Assembly: GCA_900078375.1 (NCBI GenBank)
Contig: FLQS01000022.1
Coordinates: 1-64,000 of the forward strand
Direction of reading: 5' to 3'
DNA: 64,000 nt
From: an uncultured Mycobacterium sp.
GTDB lineage: Bacteria > Actinomycetota > Actinomycetes > Mycobacteriales > Mycobacteriaceae
In this document: one piece after another, positions 22,916 through 31,993 of the stretch
Numbering within the stretch: the stretch's first letter is position 1
Layout: each line of letters opens with the position of its first letter
The notes under the pieces: model-generated
What the model saw: the letters and a program-made list of their open reading frames with translations, nothing else
Database searches by the model: none
Told to the model about the DNA's origin: nothing
Made by a program: the position numbers and the translations under genes

Positions 22916-23518
22916 GTGCAGCTGCACAAACGCGACGTGGTCGCCAAGGCGGCGGCGATCCTGGACGGTTACGGGATCGCCGACCTCACCATGCGCCGGC
23001 TGGCCCGGGAACTCGATGTCACCCCCGGCGCGCTGTACTGGCACTTCGCCAACAAGCAGGAACTTCTCGGCGCCGTAGCCGACCACGTGCTGGTCCCGGC
23101 CTGCACCGAGCTGCCGCCGATGGAGTGGCGGGACCGCATCGAGACGGTATGCCGCGGCCTGCGGGACGCGCTGCTGTCCCACACCGACGGGGCCGAGCTG
23201 GTGTCGGCGAGCTTCGCCGCCGGGCAGTCCCGGGCCGTCGAGCAGATCCTGGATGTGCTGGCCGAGGCCGCCGGTGAGGCGGGCGTGGATGCCGCGCATC
23301 GGGTCCAGGCCGCCCGCACCGTGCTGCACTACGTGCTGGGGGCGACCGCCGACGAGCAATCGCGGCTGCAGTGGGACGCGGCTGGAGCCGCTGGGCCGGC
23401 GACATTGGACTGGAGTGCCGATCTTCGATCGCTGCCGGCGGATCCGTCCGCCGGTTTCGCGTTCGGGTTGCGGCTGCTCACCGATGGGCTGGCCGCGCAG
23501 CGGACCTTGTCGGTGTGA
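22916..23518 (+). CDS. bioQ: TetR-family biotin repressor BioQ
   Basis: A 200-residue TetR regulator. The N-terminal helix-turn-helix spans about residues 22-45 (LTMRRLARELDVTPGALYWHFANKQEL); the rest is a helical ligand domain. BioQ replaces BirA-type control in actinobacteria and represses bioFD and bioB. The assignment rests on its divergent position to bioB and on the two matching palindromes in the window. GTG start with no ribosome site, consistent with a leaderless message. Its stop overlaps the start of the YjbR-like gene by four bases. Confidence 0.87.
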   Translation: MQLHKRDVVAKAAAILDGYGIADLTMRRLARELDVTPGALYWHFANKQELLGAVADHVLVPACTELPPMEWRDRIETVCRGLRDALLSHTDGAELVSASFAAGQSRAVEQILDVLAEAAGEAGVDAAHRVQAARTVLHYVLGATADEQSRLQWDAAGAAGPATLDWSADLRSLPADPSAGFAFGLRLLTDGLAAQRTLSV

Positions 23519-23847
23519 TCACCGTCGAGCAGGTGCGGCCGATCGCGCTTGCGCTGCCGCGGGCCTACGAGACAATCGTTCGCGACCGGATCACATTTCG
23601 CGTCGGCAGGCTGGTCTTTCTCGCGTTCTCCCCCGACGAGACGGTGATGGGCGTCGGTTTCCCGAAGGAGGAACGGGAAGCGATGGTGGCGGCCGAGCCC
23701 GACAAGTTCACGCTGCCGCGCCCATCGAACATGCGGTACAACTGGATTCACGTTCGCCTGGACGCAGTCGACCTCGACGAAGTACGCGAATTGGTGATCG
23801 ACGGGTGGAAGATGTGCGTACCGAAAAGCGTTGCGGCACCGTACTAG
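23515..23847 (+). CDS. MmcQ/YjbR-like (DUF419) protein
   Basis: A 110-residue protein of the YjbR/MmcQ fold, a small family with a cyclic-nucleotide-like DNA-binding fold and no defined activity. The family features seen are the N-terminal VEQVRPIALALPRAYE, the central FLAFSPDETVMGVGFPKEERE, and the ending NWIHVRLDAVDLDEVRELVIDGWKM. GTG start overlapping the bioQ stop (GTGA), so it is cotranslated with the repressor. It overlaps the 2H phosphoesterase by four bases at the 3' end. Confidence 0.78.
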   Translation: MITVEQVRPIALALPRAYETIVRDRITFRVGRLVFLAFSPDETVMGVGFPKEEREAMVAAEPDKFTLPRPSNMRYNWIHVRLDAVDLDEVRELVIDGWKMCVPKSVAAPY

Positions 23848-24323
23848 TCGACAGCGATCAGGTACTCGCGTCTGGCGTCGCCGTCCCAGCGTCGCAGCCC
23901 GACGATACTGGCCCGGATGTCGGCCGTGATCCCGTCGACAGACAGCGCCTCACCGACTTGAGCCGGGGTGAACCGTCTGCCGAGCGTGACGTGGGGAGTC
24001 CACTGACCGGGAGCGCAGTGGGTGAACACGTTCGGCACGAACGGCCGACAGAGGTCGTAGACATTCTCATGCAGGGCGAGTAGCCGACCCGTTGGGACCA
24101 CGAGACGGGCCAGCGTCAGCCGACCACCACCGAAGACCAGTGGTGCGCCGATGACGGCGGGAACGGGAAAGCGGTCGGCCAGTTCGGTCAACACCTGGTC
24201 GACTTCAGGGTCGATCCGTTCGGCGGCGATCAGCGTGATGTGCGGGCGGTTGTCATGCGAGGCGATCCGCCGGATCGCGGTGTCCGCGCGCTCGTCGAGA
24301 AGCAGTTCGATCGAGTGCGCCAT
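23844..24323 (-). CDS. 2H phosphoesterase / 2'-5' RNA ligase-like protein in the bioFD operon
   Basis: A 159-residue protein with two His-x-Thr motifs, RPHITLIAA (near residue 28) and TPHVTLGRRF (near residue 110), spaced as in the 2H phosphoesterase family that includes 2'-5' RNA ligases and cyclic phosphodiesterases. Its start lies one base after the bioD stop, so it belongs to the bioF-bioD transcript; Rv1571 sits at this place in M. tuberculosis. The substrate is unknown. A nucleotide or RNA 2',3'-cyclic phosphate is likely from the family; no link to biotin chemistry is obvious. Confidence 0.8.
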   Translation of the reverse strand: MAHSIELLLDERADTAIRRIASHDNRPHITLIAAERIDPEVDQVLTELADRFPVPAVIGAPLVFGGGRLTLARLVVPTGRLLALHENVYDLCRPFVPNVFTHCAPGQWTPHVTLGRRFTPAQVGEALSVDGITADIRASIVGLRRWDGDARREYLIAVD

Positions 24324-24324
24324 G

Positions 24325-25002
24325 TCAGATCAGACCGGCGACCCAGTCCGGATCGAATGCGCGGGCACTGAACAACTCGAAGTCTTTCGGTGTCACCGCG
24401 GCCACCCCCGCCGGCAGCGCGGCCCGGACCGGAGCCAGCCGGGCCAGCGCGTCGCGGTTGGACTTCTCCGCCGCGCCGGGCTGCGCCGGCCATGCGCCGA
24501 TCACCAGGCCGGCGCACGAAAGGCCTTTGGCACCAAGTCCTTCCAGCGTCAGGGAGGTGTGGTTGAGGGTGCCCAGCCCGGGTTCGACAACGACGAGCAC
24601 CGGCGCGGCCAATTCCTCAGCCAGATCGCGCAGCGTCACCCCACCCGCGGCCAGCTCGACCAGCAGGCCGCCCGCCCCCTCGACCAGGGTCAGCCGGCCG
24701 GGCCGGTCAACGCCGCGAATGGAGGCCAGCAGCTCATCGGCGCCGGGCAGCGGCAGGCCGGCGCGTTCGGCGGCCGCGGCCGGTGCCAGGGGTTCGGGAT
24801 AGCGGGCGACGCCGACGAGTTCGGTGACGCCGGAGAGCCGGGCGACCTCGGCCAGGTCGTCGTCACCGTCGGCGGTACCGGTTTGGACAGGTTTACATAC
24901 CGCGACATCACGCTCGGCCACCCGGGCGTGGCACGCCAGCGCCGCTGTCGCGACGGTCTTGCCTACGCCGGTTCCGGTGCCGGTGATGACCAGGACGCTC
25001 AT
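24325..25002 (-). CDS. bioD: Dethiobiotin synthetase
   Basis: BioD closes the ureido ring of dethiobiotin with CO2 and ATP. The protein is 225 residues. Walker A is GTGTGVGKT (residues 8-16), with CKPVQTGT and the [11 protein letters not shown] segment typical of the family. Its ATG overlaps the bioF stop by four bases and it is followed after one base by the 2H phosphoesterase. Confidence 0.95.
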   Translation of the reverse strand: MSVLVITGTGTGVGKTVATAALACHARVAERDVAVCKPVQTGTADGDDDLAEVARLSGVTELVGVARYPEPLAPAAAAERAGLPLPGADELLASIRGVDRPGRLTLVEGAGGLLVELAAGGVTLRDLAEELAAPVLVVVEPGLGTLNHTSLTLEGLGAKGLSCAGLVIGAWPAQPGAAEKSNRDALARLAPVRAALPAGVAAVTPKDFELFSARAFDPDWVAGLI

Positions 25003-26147
25003 CGCGGGTGGGTACCCAGAACCGCGGACAGGACATCGCGGGCGGTGTCCATCTCGTCATCGGTCAGCGACGCCCGTGCGGTCAGTCGCACTCGTGAGGT
25101 GCCCGCGGGCACCGTCGGCGGGCGGAAGCAGCCCACCCGTACACCGGCATCCAGGCAGGCGGCCGCCGCGGCCACCGCGATCTCGGGATCGCCGAGGATG
25201 ACCGAAACCACCGCCGATTCCGGCGTTTCGGGGACGTCGCACATCTCCGCGAGCTGCCTGGCCCGCTCGATGACGGCACCGGCTCGCCCCGGCTCGGCGG
25301 TCAAGACGGTCAGGGCGGAAAGGGCGGCACCAACGGGTGCGGGCGCCAGTCCGGTGTCGAAGATCATCGTGCGCGCGGCGTCGATCAGGTGGTCGCGCAC
25401 CGCGGCCGGGCCGAGCACCACGCCGCCCTGGCTGCCCAGCGACTTCGACATGGTCGTCGTCATGACCACATCGGGCGCACCGGCCAGACCGGCCTCGTGG
25501 ATCAGGCCACGTCCGCCGACGCCGCGCACACCGAGCCCATGCGCCTCGTCGACCAGCAGCACTGCTCGGTGTCTGCGGCACACCTCGTGCAACCGGCGCA
25601 GCGGTGCCAGCGCACCGTCGGTGCTGAACACCGACTCGGTGATCACCAGCGCACGTTCCTCGTCGCGGTCGGCCAGCGCGGCCTCGACCGCGTCGACGTC
25701 GCAGTGCGGGGCGACGACCACCCGGGCCCGGGACAGTCGGCAGGCGTCGACCAGCGAGGCGTGTGAGAGCGCGTCGGACACCACCAGTGAACCCGGCCCC
25801 GACAGCCCAACGGTCGCACCGATGTTGGCGGTGTAGCCCGAGGAAAACACCAAAGCCGCTTCGGCACCGACGAATTCGGCCAGGGCGGTTTCGAATTCCT
25901 CGTGCAGCTCGGTGTTGCCGGTGACCAGCCGGGAGCCGGTGGACCCGGCCCCCCAGGTCCGCAGCGCGGCCACTCCGCCGTCGATGACCGCGGGGTGCTG
26001 GGACAGGCCCAGGTAGTCATTGGAGGCCAGGTCGAGTTCGGTGGCCACCGCCGGCCGGGTGCGCAGCGAACGGCGCAGGCCGGCCTGCCGGCGCTGCTGC
26101 TCGACGGTGTCGAGCCAGGCCAGCGGTGAAAGACCTGCGCGGGTCAT
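24999..26147 (-). CDS. bioF: 8-amino-7-oxononanoate synthase
   Basis: BioF condenses pimeloyl thioester with alanine, PLP-dependent. The protein is 382 residues. [25 protein letters not shown] and the PLP lysine motif [13 protein letters not shown] are present. The ATG at 26147 follows AGGAGGG by four bases; the frame upstream overlaps bioA in another frame and is rejected. It heads bioF-bioD-2H phosphoesterase, expressed from a BioQ-controlled promoter that overlaps the end of bioA. Confidence 0.95.
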   Translation of the reverse strand: MTRAGLSPLAWLDTVEQQRRQAGLRRSLRTRPAVATELDLASNDYLGLSQHPAVIDGGVAALRTWGAGSTGSRLVTGNTELHEEFETALAEFVGAEAALVFSSGYTANIGATVGLSGPGSLVVSDALSHASLVDACRLSRARVVVAPHCDVDAVEAALADRDEERALVITESVFSTDGALAPLRRLHEVCRRHRAVLLVDEAHGLGVRGVGGRGLIHEAGLAGAPDVVMTTTMSKSLGSQGGVVLGPAAVRDHLIDAARTMIFDTGLAPAPVGAALSALTVLTAEPGRAGAVIERARQLAEMCDVPETPESAVVSVILGDPEIAVAAAAACLDAGVRVGCFRPPTVPAGTSRVRLTARASLTDDEMDTARDVLSAVLGTHPR

Positions 26148-26184
26148 CGGGCCCTCCTGCCTGGCGCCCATTTTGGGCTGGTCT

Positions 26185-26202
26185 TGAACACCGTTCAGGT
26201 TA
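26185..26202 (-). promoter_or_regulatory. bioF promoter with fused BioQ operator
   Basis: Read on the minus strand, TAACCTGAACGGTGTTCA joins a -10 hexamer TAACCT (26202-26197) to the 13-base palindrome TGAACGGTGTTCA (26197-26185). The layout is the same, base for base, as in front of bioB. The expected start of transcription falls inside the palindrome and the leader to bioF is about 43 bases. The TGA stop codon of bioA is part of the operator. Confidence 0.82.
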
Positions 26203-27487
26203 GTGCACGGGCGACGGCGACCATCGCCGAGGTGACCTGGGCTATTTCGTCGGGGGTGCAGATGAACGGCGGCATCGCGTAGATCAGGTTGCGGAACGGC
26301 CGCAGCCAGACGCCGTTGTCCAGGGCGACCGGGGTCGCGACCGCCAGATCGACGGGCTGGTGGGTCTCGATCACTCCGATCGCACCGCACACCCGGACGT
26401 CGGCGACCCCGGGTAGGGCGCGGGCCGGCGCCAGCCCGTCCGCCAGCCCGGCGCTGATCTCGGCGACCCGGCCGCGCCAGTCCTGGGCGAGCAGGAGTTC
26501 CACCGAGGCCACCGACACCGCGCACGCCAGCGCGTTGGCCATGAAGGTCGGTCCGTGCATCAGGGCGCCGGCCTCGCTGCCGCTGATCGTGCGGGCGATC
26601 TCCAGCGTGCACAACGTCGCCGCGAGAGTAACGTAACCGCCGGTCAACGCCTTTCCGACGCACATGATGTCCGGGCTGACACCGGCGTGGTCGGCGGCGA
26701 ACAGCTCCCCGGTGCGGCCGAATCCGGTGGCGATCTCATCGAAGATCAGCAGCACGCCGGCACGGTCGCACATCGCGCGCAGATCGCTCAGGTAGCGGGG
26801 GTCGTGGAAGCGCATGCCGCCGGCGCCCTGCACCACCGGTTCGACGATGACCGCGGCCAGTTCGTCGGCATGCTCGAGCAGTTGCGCTTCGAACGCCGCG
26901 ATGTAGGCCTGGTCGTAATCGGCCGGCACGGGCGGGGCGAAAATCTGGGGAAACAAGACATCCGCCCACAGCGAGTGCATGCCGCCGTCCGGGTCGCAGA
27001 CGCTCATCGGGGTGAACGTGTCGCCGTGATATCCGCCACGCCACGTCATCAGGCGGCGCTTGCCGAACCGGCCCGCGCTGCGCCAGTACTGCAACGCCAT
27101 CTTGACCGCGACCTCAACGGCCACCGAGCCGGAGTCGGAGAAGAACACGGTGTCCAGCCCCTGCGGGGTGATGTCGACGAGCAGCTGCGCCAACCGTGCG
27201 GCCGGCTCATGGGTCAGCCCGCCGAACATGACGTGGTTCATCACCGCAAGCTGGCGGGTCATCGCGGCGTCGAGCACCGGATGCCCATGTCCGTGCACCG
27301 CCGTCCACCAGGACGCCATCGCGTCGAGAACGCGGATCTCGGCGCCGTCGCGGACGAGAGTCAGCCGCGCGCCGGCGGCGCCGACGGCCACCACAGGAGG
27401 CATCGCCTCGGCACCGATCGTGCTGTACGGATGCCAGATGTGGGCGGCGTCGATCGCGCTGATCTGCTCAGGGGTCAACGCCGACAC
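26195..27487 (-). CDS. bioA: Adenosylmethionine-8-amino-7-oxononanoate aminotransferase
   Basis: BioA transfers the amino group of S-adenosylmethionine to KAPA to form DAPA, PLP-dependent. The protein is 430 residues. WHPYSTIG, SDSGSVAVEVAVKMA, YHGDTFTPMSVCDP, LIFDEIATGFGRTG and the lysine motif CVGKALTGGY are all seen. GTG at 27487 is chosen because the family begins here and TAGGCT lies eight bases before it; the frame upstream to 27616 is not conserved. There is no BioQ palindrome at its promoter, unlike bioB and bioF. Confidence 0.94.
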   Translation of the reverse strand: MSALTPEQISAIDAAHIWHPYSTIGAEAMPPVVAVGAAGARLTLVRDGAEIRVLDAMASWWTAVHGHGHPVLDAAMTRQLAVMNHVMFGGLTHEPAARLAQLLVDITPQGLDTVFFSDSGSVAVEVAVKMALQYWRSAGRFGKRRLMTWRGGYHGDTFTPMSVCDPDGGMHSLWADVLFPQIFAPPVPADYDQAYIAAFEAQLLEHADELAAVIVEPVVQGAGGMRFHDPRYLSDLRAMCDRAGVLLIFDEIATGFGRTGELFAADHAGVSPDIMCVGKALTGGYVTLAATLCTLEIARTISGSEAGALMHGPTFMANALACAVSVASVELLLAQDWRGRVAEISAGLADGLAPARALPGVADVRVCGAIGVIETHQPVDLAVATPVALDNGVWLRPFRNLIYAMPPFICTPDEIAQVTSAMVAVARALT

Positions 27488-27553
27488 GCTGTGTGAGCCT
27501 AGTGCAGCTCGGCGTCGAGTCCCGCCGACGTTTGCTCCATGCCGACACGCTGT
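27480..27553. repeat. 13-base direct repeat around the bioA start
   Basis: GCCGACACGCTGT occurs at 27480-27492, spanning the bioA start codon, and again exactly at 27541-27553. Between the copies, a 13-codon minus-strand frame (27540-27499) ends at TAG within the TAGGCT hexamer. The rest of the 127-base gap to the acyltransferase shows only a TACCC-N5-GGGTA inverted repeat near 27586-27600. Confidence 0.5.
27496..27501 (-). promoter_or_regulatory. -10 hexamer for bioA
   Basis: TAGGCT on the minus strand lies eight bases before the GTG at 27487, so the message is probably leaderless or nearly so. Confidence 0.5.
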
Positions 27554-27614
27554 CGGGTGGGTGGTTCGCTGGAGATGAGAGACATACCCGGGTTGGGTAG
27601 ATTGATTTTCGATC

Positions 27615-29792
27615 ATGTTGACCCTTAGCCCGACCCGCTCGTCGGCACCGATAGAAGCGGGTTCTCCCCCGCTTGCCGCGACCGGAGCGCGGAAATCGGC
27701 GTTCTATCGCCACGACCTCGACGGGCTTCGCGGTGTCGCGATCGCTCTTGTGGCGGTGTTCCACGTGTGGTTCGGGCGTGTCTCGGGCGGGGTCGACGTC
27801 TTCCTGGTGTTGTCCGGTTTCTTCTTCGGCGGGTCACTGTTGCGCACCGCGCTGAATCCGGAGTCGCCGCTGTCTCCCTGGCCAGAGATCCTGCGCCTGG
27901 TCCGGCGACTGCTGCCCGCCCTCGTCGTCGTGCTTGCCGCCGGCGCTGTTCTGACCATCCTGGTACAGCCGCAGACGCGCTGGGAGACGTTTGCTGACCA
28001 GAGCCTGGCAAGCCTGGGCTACTTCCAGAACTGGGAGCTGTCGGCGACCGCCTCGAACTATCTCCGCGCCGGTGAGGCAGTCAGTCCGCTGCAACACATC
28101 TGGTCGATGTCCGTTCAGGGCCAGTTCTACATCGCGATGCTCGCCATTATCTTTGGGTTTGCCTACCAGTTCCGTCGGCGGCTCGGCCCGTGGCTGCGTG
28201 TGACTCTTGCGACTTTGCTCGTTGTGCTCGCCGTCGCGTCATTCAGCTTTGCCGCCGTCCTGCACGTGTCCGACCAGACCGCCGCCTACTACAACAGCTT
28301 CGCCCGCGCCTGGGAGTTACTGCTGGGCACCCTCGTCGGCGCAGTGGTGCCCTACGTCCGATGGTCGATGTGGCTGCGCACCGTGCTGGCTGCGGCCGGA
28401 CTGGCCACGATCGTCTGCTGCGGCGCCTTCATCGACGGAGTCCGCGAGTTCCCCGGCCCATGGGCGCTGGTGCCGGTCGGCGCGACCGTGCTGATGATCC
28501 TGGCGGCCGCGAATCGCCAGTCCAGCCCGTCCACCCGGGACCGGCTGCCGCTACCCAGCCGACTGCTGTCCGCGCGGCCACTGGTGACCCTCGGCGCGAT
28601 GGCCTACTCGCTGTACCTGTGGCACTGGCCACTGCTGATCTTCTGGCTGGCCTACACCGACGCGAGCCGGGCCGGCTTCGTCGACGGCGCGGTGATCCTC
28701 ACGATCTCGGGCGTGCTGGCCTATGTGACGATGCGCTTCATCGAAGAGCCGCTGCGCTCCGGGCGGCGATCGGCATCGGCGGCGACGAAAGCGCCGGTCA
28801 CCATGTCGTGGCGTACCCGGCTGCGCCGACCCACGATCGCGCTGGGAACCGCGGTCGGCCTGCTCGGGGTGGCGCTGACGGCGACGTCCTTCACCTGGCG
28901 CGAACACGTCACCGTGCAGCGCGCCAACGGCAAGGAACTCGTCGCGCTGTCGACCGACAGCTACCCCGGAGCCCGGGCACTGACCCAACATGCCCGGGTG
29001 CCGAAGCTGCCGATGCGGCCCACCGTGCTGGAGGCGCAGAACGACTTGCCGGAGTCGACCAACGACGGCTGTATCAGTGATTTCGACAACACCGACGTCA
29101 TCAACTGCACCTACGGCGACAAACAGGCGACCAGGACGATCGCGCTGGCCGGCGGGTCGCACGCCGAGCACTGGATCACCGCCCTGGACGCCCTGGGCAA
29201 GATGCACCACTTCAAGGTGGTCACCTATCTGAAGATGGGTTGCCCCCTGACCACCGAGGAAACGCCGCTGGTGATGGGCGACAACCGGCCGTACCCGAAC
29301 TGCCACCAGTGGAACCAAAAGGTGATGGCCAAACTGATCGGCGAACACCCAAGCTTCGTGTTCACCACGTCGACCCGGCCGTGGAACATCAAACCCGGCG
29401 ATGTCATGCCGTCGACCTATATCGGGATCTGGCAAACGTTGTCGGACAACAACATTCCGATCCTGGCGATGCGGGACACCCCGTGGTTGGTGCGCAACGG
29501 CGCACCCTTCTTCCCGACCGACTGCCTGGCCAAGGGCGGTGACGCGGTCTCGTGCGGGATCGACCGTTCCGAGGTTCTCTCCGACCGCAACCAGACCCTG
29601 GATTTCCTGGCCCAGTTCCCGTTGATGCGGGTCCTCGACCTCAGTGACGCCGTATGCCGCGCCGACACGTGTCGCGCGGTCGAGGGAAATGTGCTGATTT
29701 ACCACGATTCTCACCACATCTCCGCGACCTACATGCGCACCCTGATCCCGGAGCTTGGCAGGCAGATGGGCGCGGCCACCGCGTGGTGGTGA
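27615..29792 (+). CDS. Acyltransferase-3 / SGNH-domain membrane acyltransferase
   Basis: A 725-residue protein of the OafA type. Residues about 30-385 form the acyltransferase-3 domain: YRHDLDGLRGVAIALVAVFH, GGVDVFLVLSGFFFGG and LGAMAYSLYLWHWPLLIFW, with about ten membrane segments. A further hydrophobic segment near 410-430 leads into an extracytoplasmic SGNH domain with GGSHAEHW as the Ser block and DSHHISATYM as the Asp/His block. Such proteins O-acylate surface sugars or lipids; the substrate here is unknown (Rv1565c is the counterpart). Divergent from bioA. TAGATT at 27598-27603 may be its -10, with a leader of only a few bases. Confidence 0.88.
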   Translation: MLTLSPTRSSAPIEAGSPPLAATGARKSAFYRHDLDGLRGVAIALVAVFHVWFGRVSGGVDVFLVLSGFFFGGSLLRTALNPESPLSPWPEILRLVRRLLPALVVVLAAGAVLTILVQPQTRWETFADQSLASLGYFQNWELSATASNYLRAGEAVSPLQHIWSMSVQGQFYIAMLAIIFGFAYQFRRRLGPWLRVTLATLLVVLAVASFSFAAVLHVSDQTAAYYNSFARAWELLLGTLVGAVVPYVRWSMWLRTVLAAAGLATIVCCGAFIDGVREFPGPWALVPVGATVLMILAAANRQSSPSTRDRLPLPSRLLSARPLVTLGAMAYSLYLWHWPLLIFWLAYTDASRAGFVDGAVILTISGVLAYVTMRFIEEPLRSGRRSASAATKAPVTMSWRTRLRRPTIALGTAVGLLGVALTATSFTWREHVTVQRANGKELVALSTDSYPGARALTQHARVPKLPMRPTVLEAQNDLPESTNDGCISDFDNTDVINCTYGDKQATRTIALAGGSHAEHWITALDALGKMHHFKVVTYLKMGCPLTTEETPLVMGDNRPYPNCHQWNQKVMAKLIGEHPSFVFTTSTRPWNIKPGDVMPSTYIGIWQTLSDNNIPILAMRDTPWLVRNGAPFFPTDCLAKGGDAVSCGIDRSEVLSDRNQTLDFLAQFPLMRVLDLSDAVCRADTCRAVEGNVLIYHDSHHISATYMRTLIPELGRQMGAATAWW

Positions 29793-29821
29793 CATCCTGC
29801 GCATCCTGTGCGGCACGTCGA

Positions 29822-29827
29822 TAAGGT
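29822..29827 (+). promoter_or_regulatory. -10 hexamer for leaderless treX
   Basis: TAAGGT ends six bases before the treX ATG at 29834 with no ribosome site, fitting a leaderless start for the treXYZ transcript. Confidence 0.5.
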
Positions 29828-29833
29828 CGAGAG

Positions 29834-31978
29834 ATGTCGTCGAGCGAATCCGCGCGGACCACGGTGTGGCCAGGCACCGCCTACCCGCTCGGCGCCACCT
29901 ATGACGGCGCGGGCACGAACTTCTCGCTGTTCTCCGAGGTGGCCGACGCCGTCGAGCTCTGCCTGATCGCCAAGGACGGCACCGAAACCCGGATTGAACT
30001 CGACGAAGTCGACGGTTTCGTCTGGCACGCCTATCTGCCGACCATCACCCCCGGACAGCGTTACGGCTTCCGCGTGCACGGCCCGTGGGACCCCGCGGCC
30101 GGCCACCGGTGTGATCCCAGCAAGCTGCTGCTCGACCCCTACGGCAAGTCCTTCCACGGAAATTTCGAGTTCAGCCAGGCGCTGTACTCCTACGACCTGG
30201 GTGCCGAGGACCCGGCCTCCGGCGGAACCCCGCCGATGATCGACTCGCTGGGCCACACGATGACCAGTGTGGTCATCAACCCGTTCTTCCACTGGGGCTC
30301 CGACCATGCCCCGCGCACGCCCTACAGCGAGACGATCATCTACGAGGCCCACGTCAAGGGCATGACACAAACCCACCCCGGCGTCCCCGAGGAGCTGCGC
30401 GGAACGTACGCCGGCCTCGGCCACCCGGCGGTGATCGATCACCTCAAGGCCCTCAACGTCACCGCCATCGAGCTGATGCCGGTACACCAGTTCCTGCACG
30501 ACCACCGGCTGCTCGATCTGGGGTTGCGGAACTACTGGGGCTACAACACTTTCGGGTTCCTGGCCCCGCACTACCAGTACGCGGCCACCCAGCACGCCGG
30601 TGGCGCGGTCGCCGAGTTCAAGGCCATGGTGCGCTCGTTCCACGAGGCCGACATCGAGGTGATCCTCGACGTGGTCTACAACCACACCGCCGAAGGCAAC
30701 CACCTCGGCCCGACCATCAACCTCCGGGGCATCGACAACGCCGCGTACTACCGGCTGATGGACGACGACCTGCGGCTCTACCGTGACTTCACCGGCACCG
30801 GCAACAGCCTCAACCCACGGCATCCGCACACCCTGCAGCTCATCATGGACTCGCTGCGCTACTGGGTGCTCGAGATGCACGTCGACGGGTTCCGGTTCGA
30901 CCTGGCCTCCACGCTGGCCCGCGAGTTCTACGAAGTCGACCGATTGAGCGCGTTCTTCGACATCGTGCAACAGGATCCGGTGATCAGCCAGGTCAAGCTG
31001 ATCGCGGAGCCGTGGGACGTCGGCGAGGGCGGCTACCAGGTCGGCAACTTCCCCAGCCTGTGGACCGAATGGAACGGCAAGTACCGGGACACCGTGCGTG
31101 ACTACTGGCGCGGCGAGCCCGCCACCCTTGGCGAGTTCGCGTCGCGACTGACCGGGTCGTCGGATCTGTACGAAGCCACCGGCCGCCGGCCCGGCGCCAG
31201 CATCAACTTCGTCACGTGTCACGACGGTTTCACCCTGAACGACCTGGTGTCCTACAACGAGAAACACAACGAGGCCAACGGAGAGGACAACCGCGACGGC
31301 GAGAGCCACAACCGGTCGTGGAACTGCGGCGTAGAAGGCCCGACCGACGATCCGGAAATCCTGGCGCTGCGCCATCAGCAGATGCGCAACATCCTGGTCA
31401 CCCTGATGCTGTCGCAGGGCACCCCGATGATCGCCCACGGTGACGAGATCGGACGCACCCAGCAGGGCAACAACAACGTCTACTGCCAGGACTCACCGCT
31501 GTCGTGGATGGACTGGAGCCTGCGGGAGACCAACGCCGACCTGCTCGAGTTCACCAAAAAGGTGACCGCACTTCGCAAAGCACACCCCGTCTTTCGGCGG
31601 CGTCGCTTCTTCGACGGTGAACCGATCCGAACCGGCGATCAAGTCCGCGACATCGCGTGGCTCACCCCCGCCGGCCAAGAGATGAGCCACGACGACTGGA
31701 ATTCCGGCTTCAAGTTCGTGGGTGTGTTCCTCAACGGCGAAGCCATCCCCGAACCAAACTCCCGGGGCGAACGCGTCGTCGACGACTCTTTCCTGCTGTG
31801 CTTCAACGCCCACAGCAAGCCGATCGACTTCGCCGCGCCCGACGGCGACTACGCCGAGCAGTGGACGGCCGTTCTGGACACCTGGGATGCCACCGGTTCC
31901 ACCGATGCGGTGGTTAAGGCGGGCGAAACGATCACCGTGCCGGGTCGATCGGTTCTGGTGCTTCAAAAGACCGGCTAG
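29834..31978 (+). CDS. treX: Glycogen debranching enzyme TreX
   Basis: TreX removes alpha-1,6 branches of glycogen and feeds linear maltooligosaccharides to TreY. The protein is 714 residues with an N-terminal CBM48-like domain (YPLGATYDGAGTNFSLFSEVA) and a GH13 barrel. The four GH13 regions are VVYNHTAEG, GFRFDLAS (nucleophile Asp), LIAEPWDVG (acid Glu) and FVTCHDGF. It is first of treX-treY-treZ, 15 bases before treY. Also annotated as glgX in other genomes. Confidence 0.95.
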   Translation: MSSSESARTTVWPGTAYPLGATYDGAGTNFSLFSEVADAVELCLIAKDGTETRIELDEVDGFVWHAYLPTITPGQRYGFRVHGPWDPAAGHRCDPSKLLLDPYGKSFHGNFEFSQALYSYDLGAEDPASGGTPPMIDSLGHTMTSVVINPFFHWGSDHAPRTPYSETIIYEAHVKGMTQTHPGVPEELRGTYAGLGHPAVIDHLKALNVTAIELMPVHQFLHDHRLLDLGLRNYWGYNTFGFLAPHYQYAATQHAGGAVAEFKAMVRSFHEADIEVILDVVYNHTAEGNHLGPTINLRGIDNAAYYRLMDDDLRLYRDFTGTGNSLNPRHPHTLQLIMDSLRYWVLEMHVDGFRFDLASTLAREFYEVDRLSAFFDIVQQDPVISQVKLIAEPWDVGEGGYQVGNFPSLWTEWNGKYRDTVRDYWRGEPATLGEFASRLTGSSDLYEATGRRPGASINFVTCHDGFTLNDLVSYNEKHNEANGEDNRDGESHNRSWNCGVEGPTDDPEILALRHQQMRNILVTLMLSQGTPMIAHGDEIGRTQQGNNNVYCQDSPLSWMDWSLRETNADLLEFTKKVTALRKAHPVFRRRRFFDGEPIRTGDQVRDIAWLTPAGQEMSHDDWNSGFKFVGVFLNGEAIPEPNSRGERVVDDSFLLCFNAHSKPIDFAAPDGDYAEQWTAVLDTWDATGSTDAVVKAGETITVPGRSVLVLQKTG

Positions 31979-31993
31979 CGGGAACAGGCAGCT

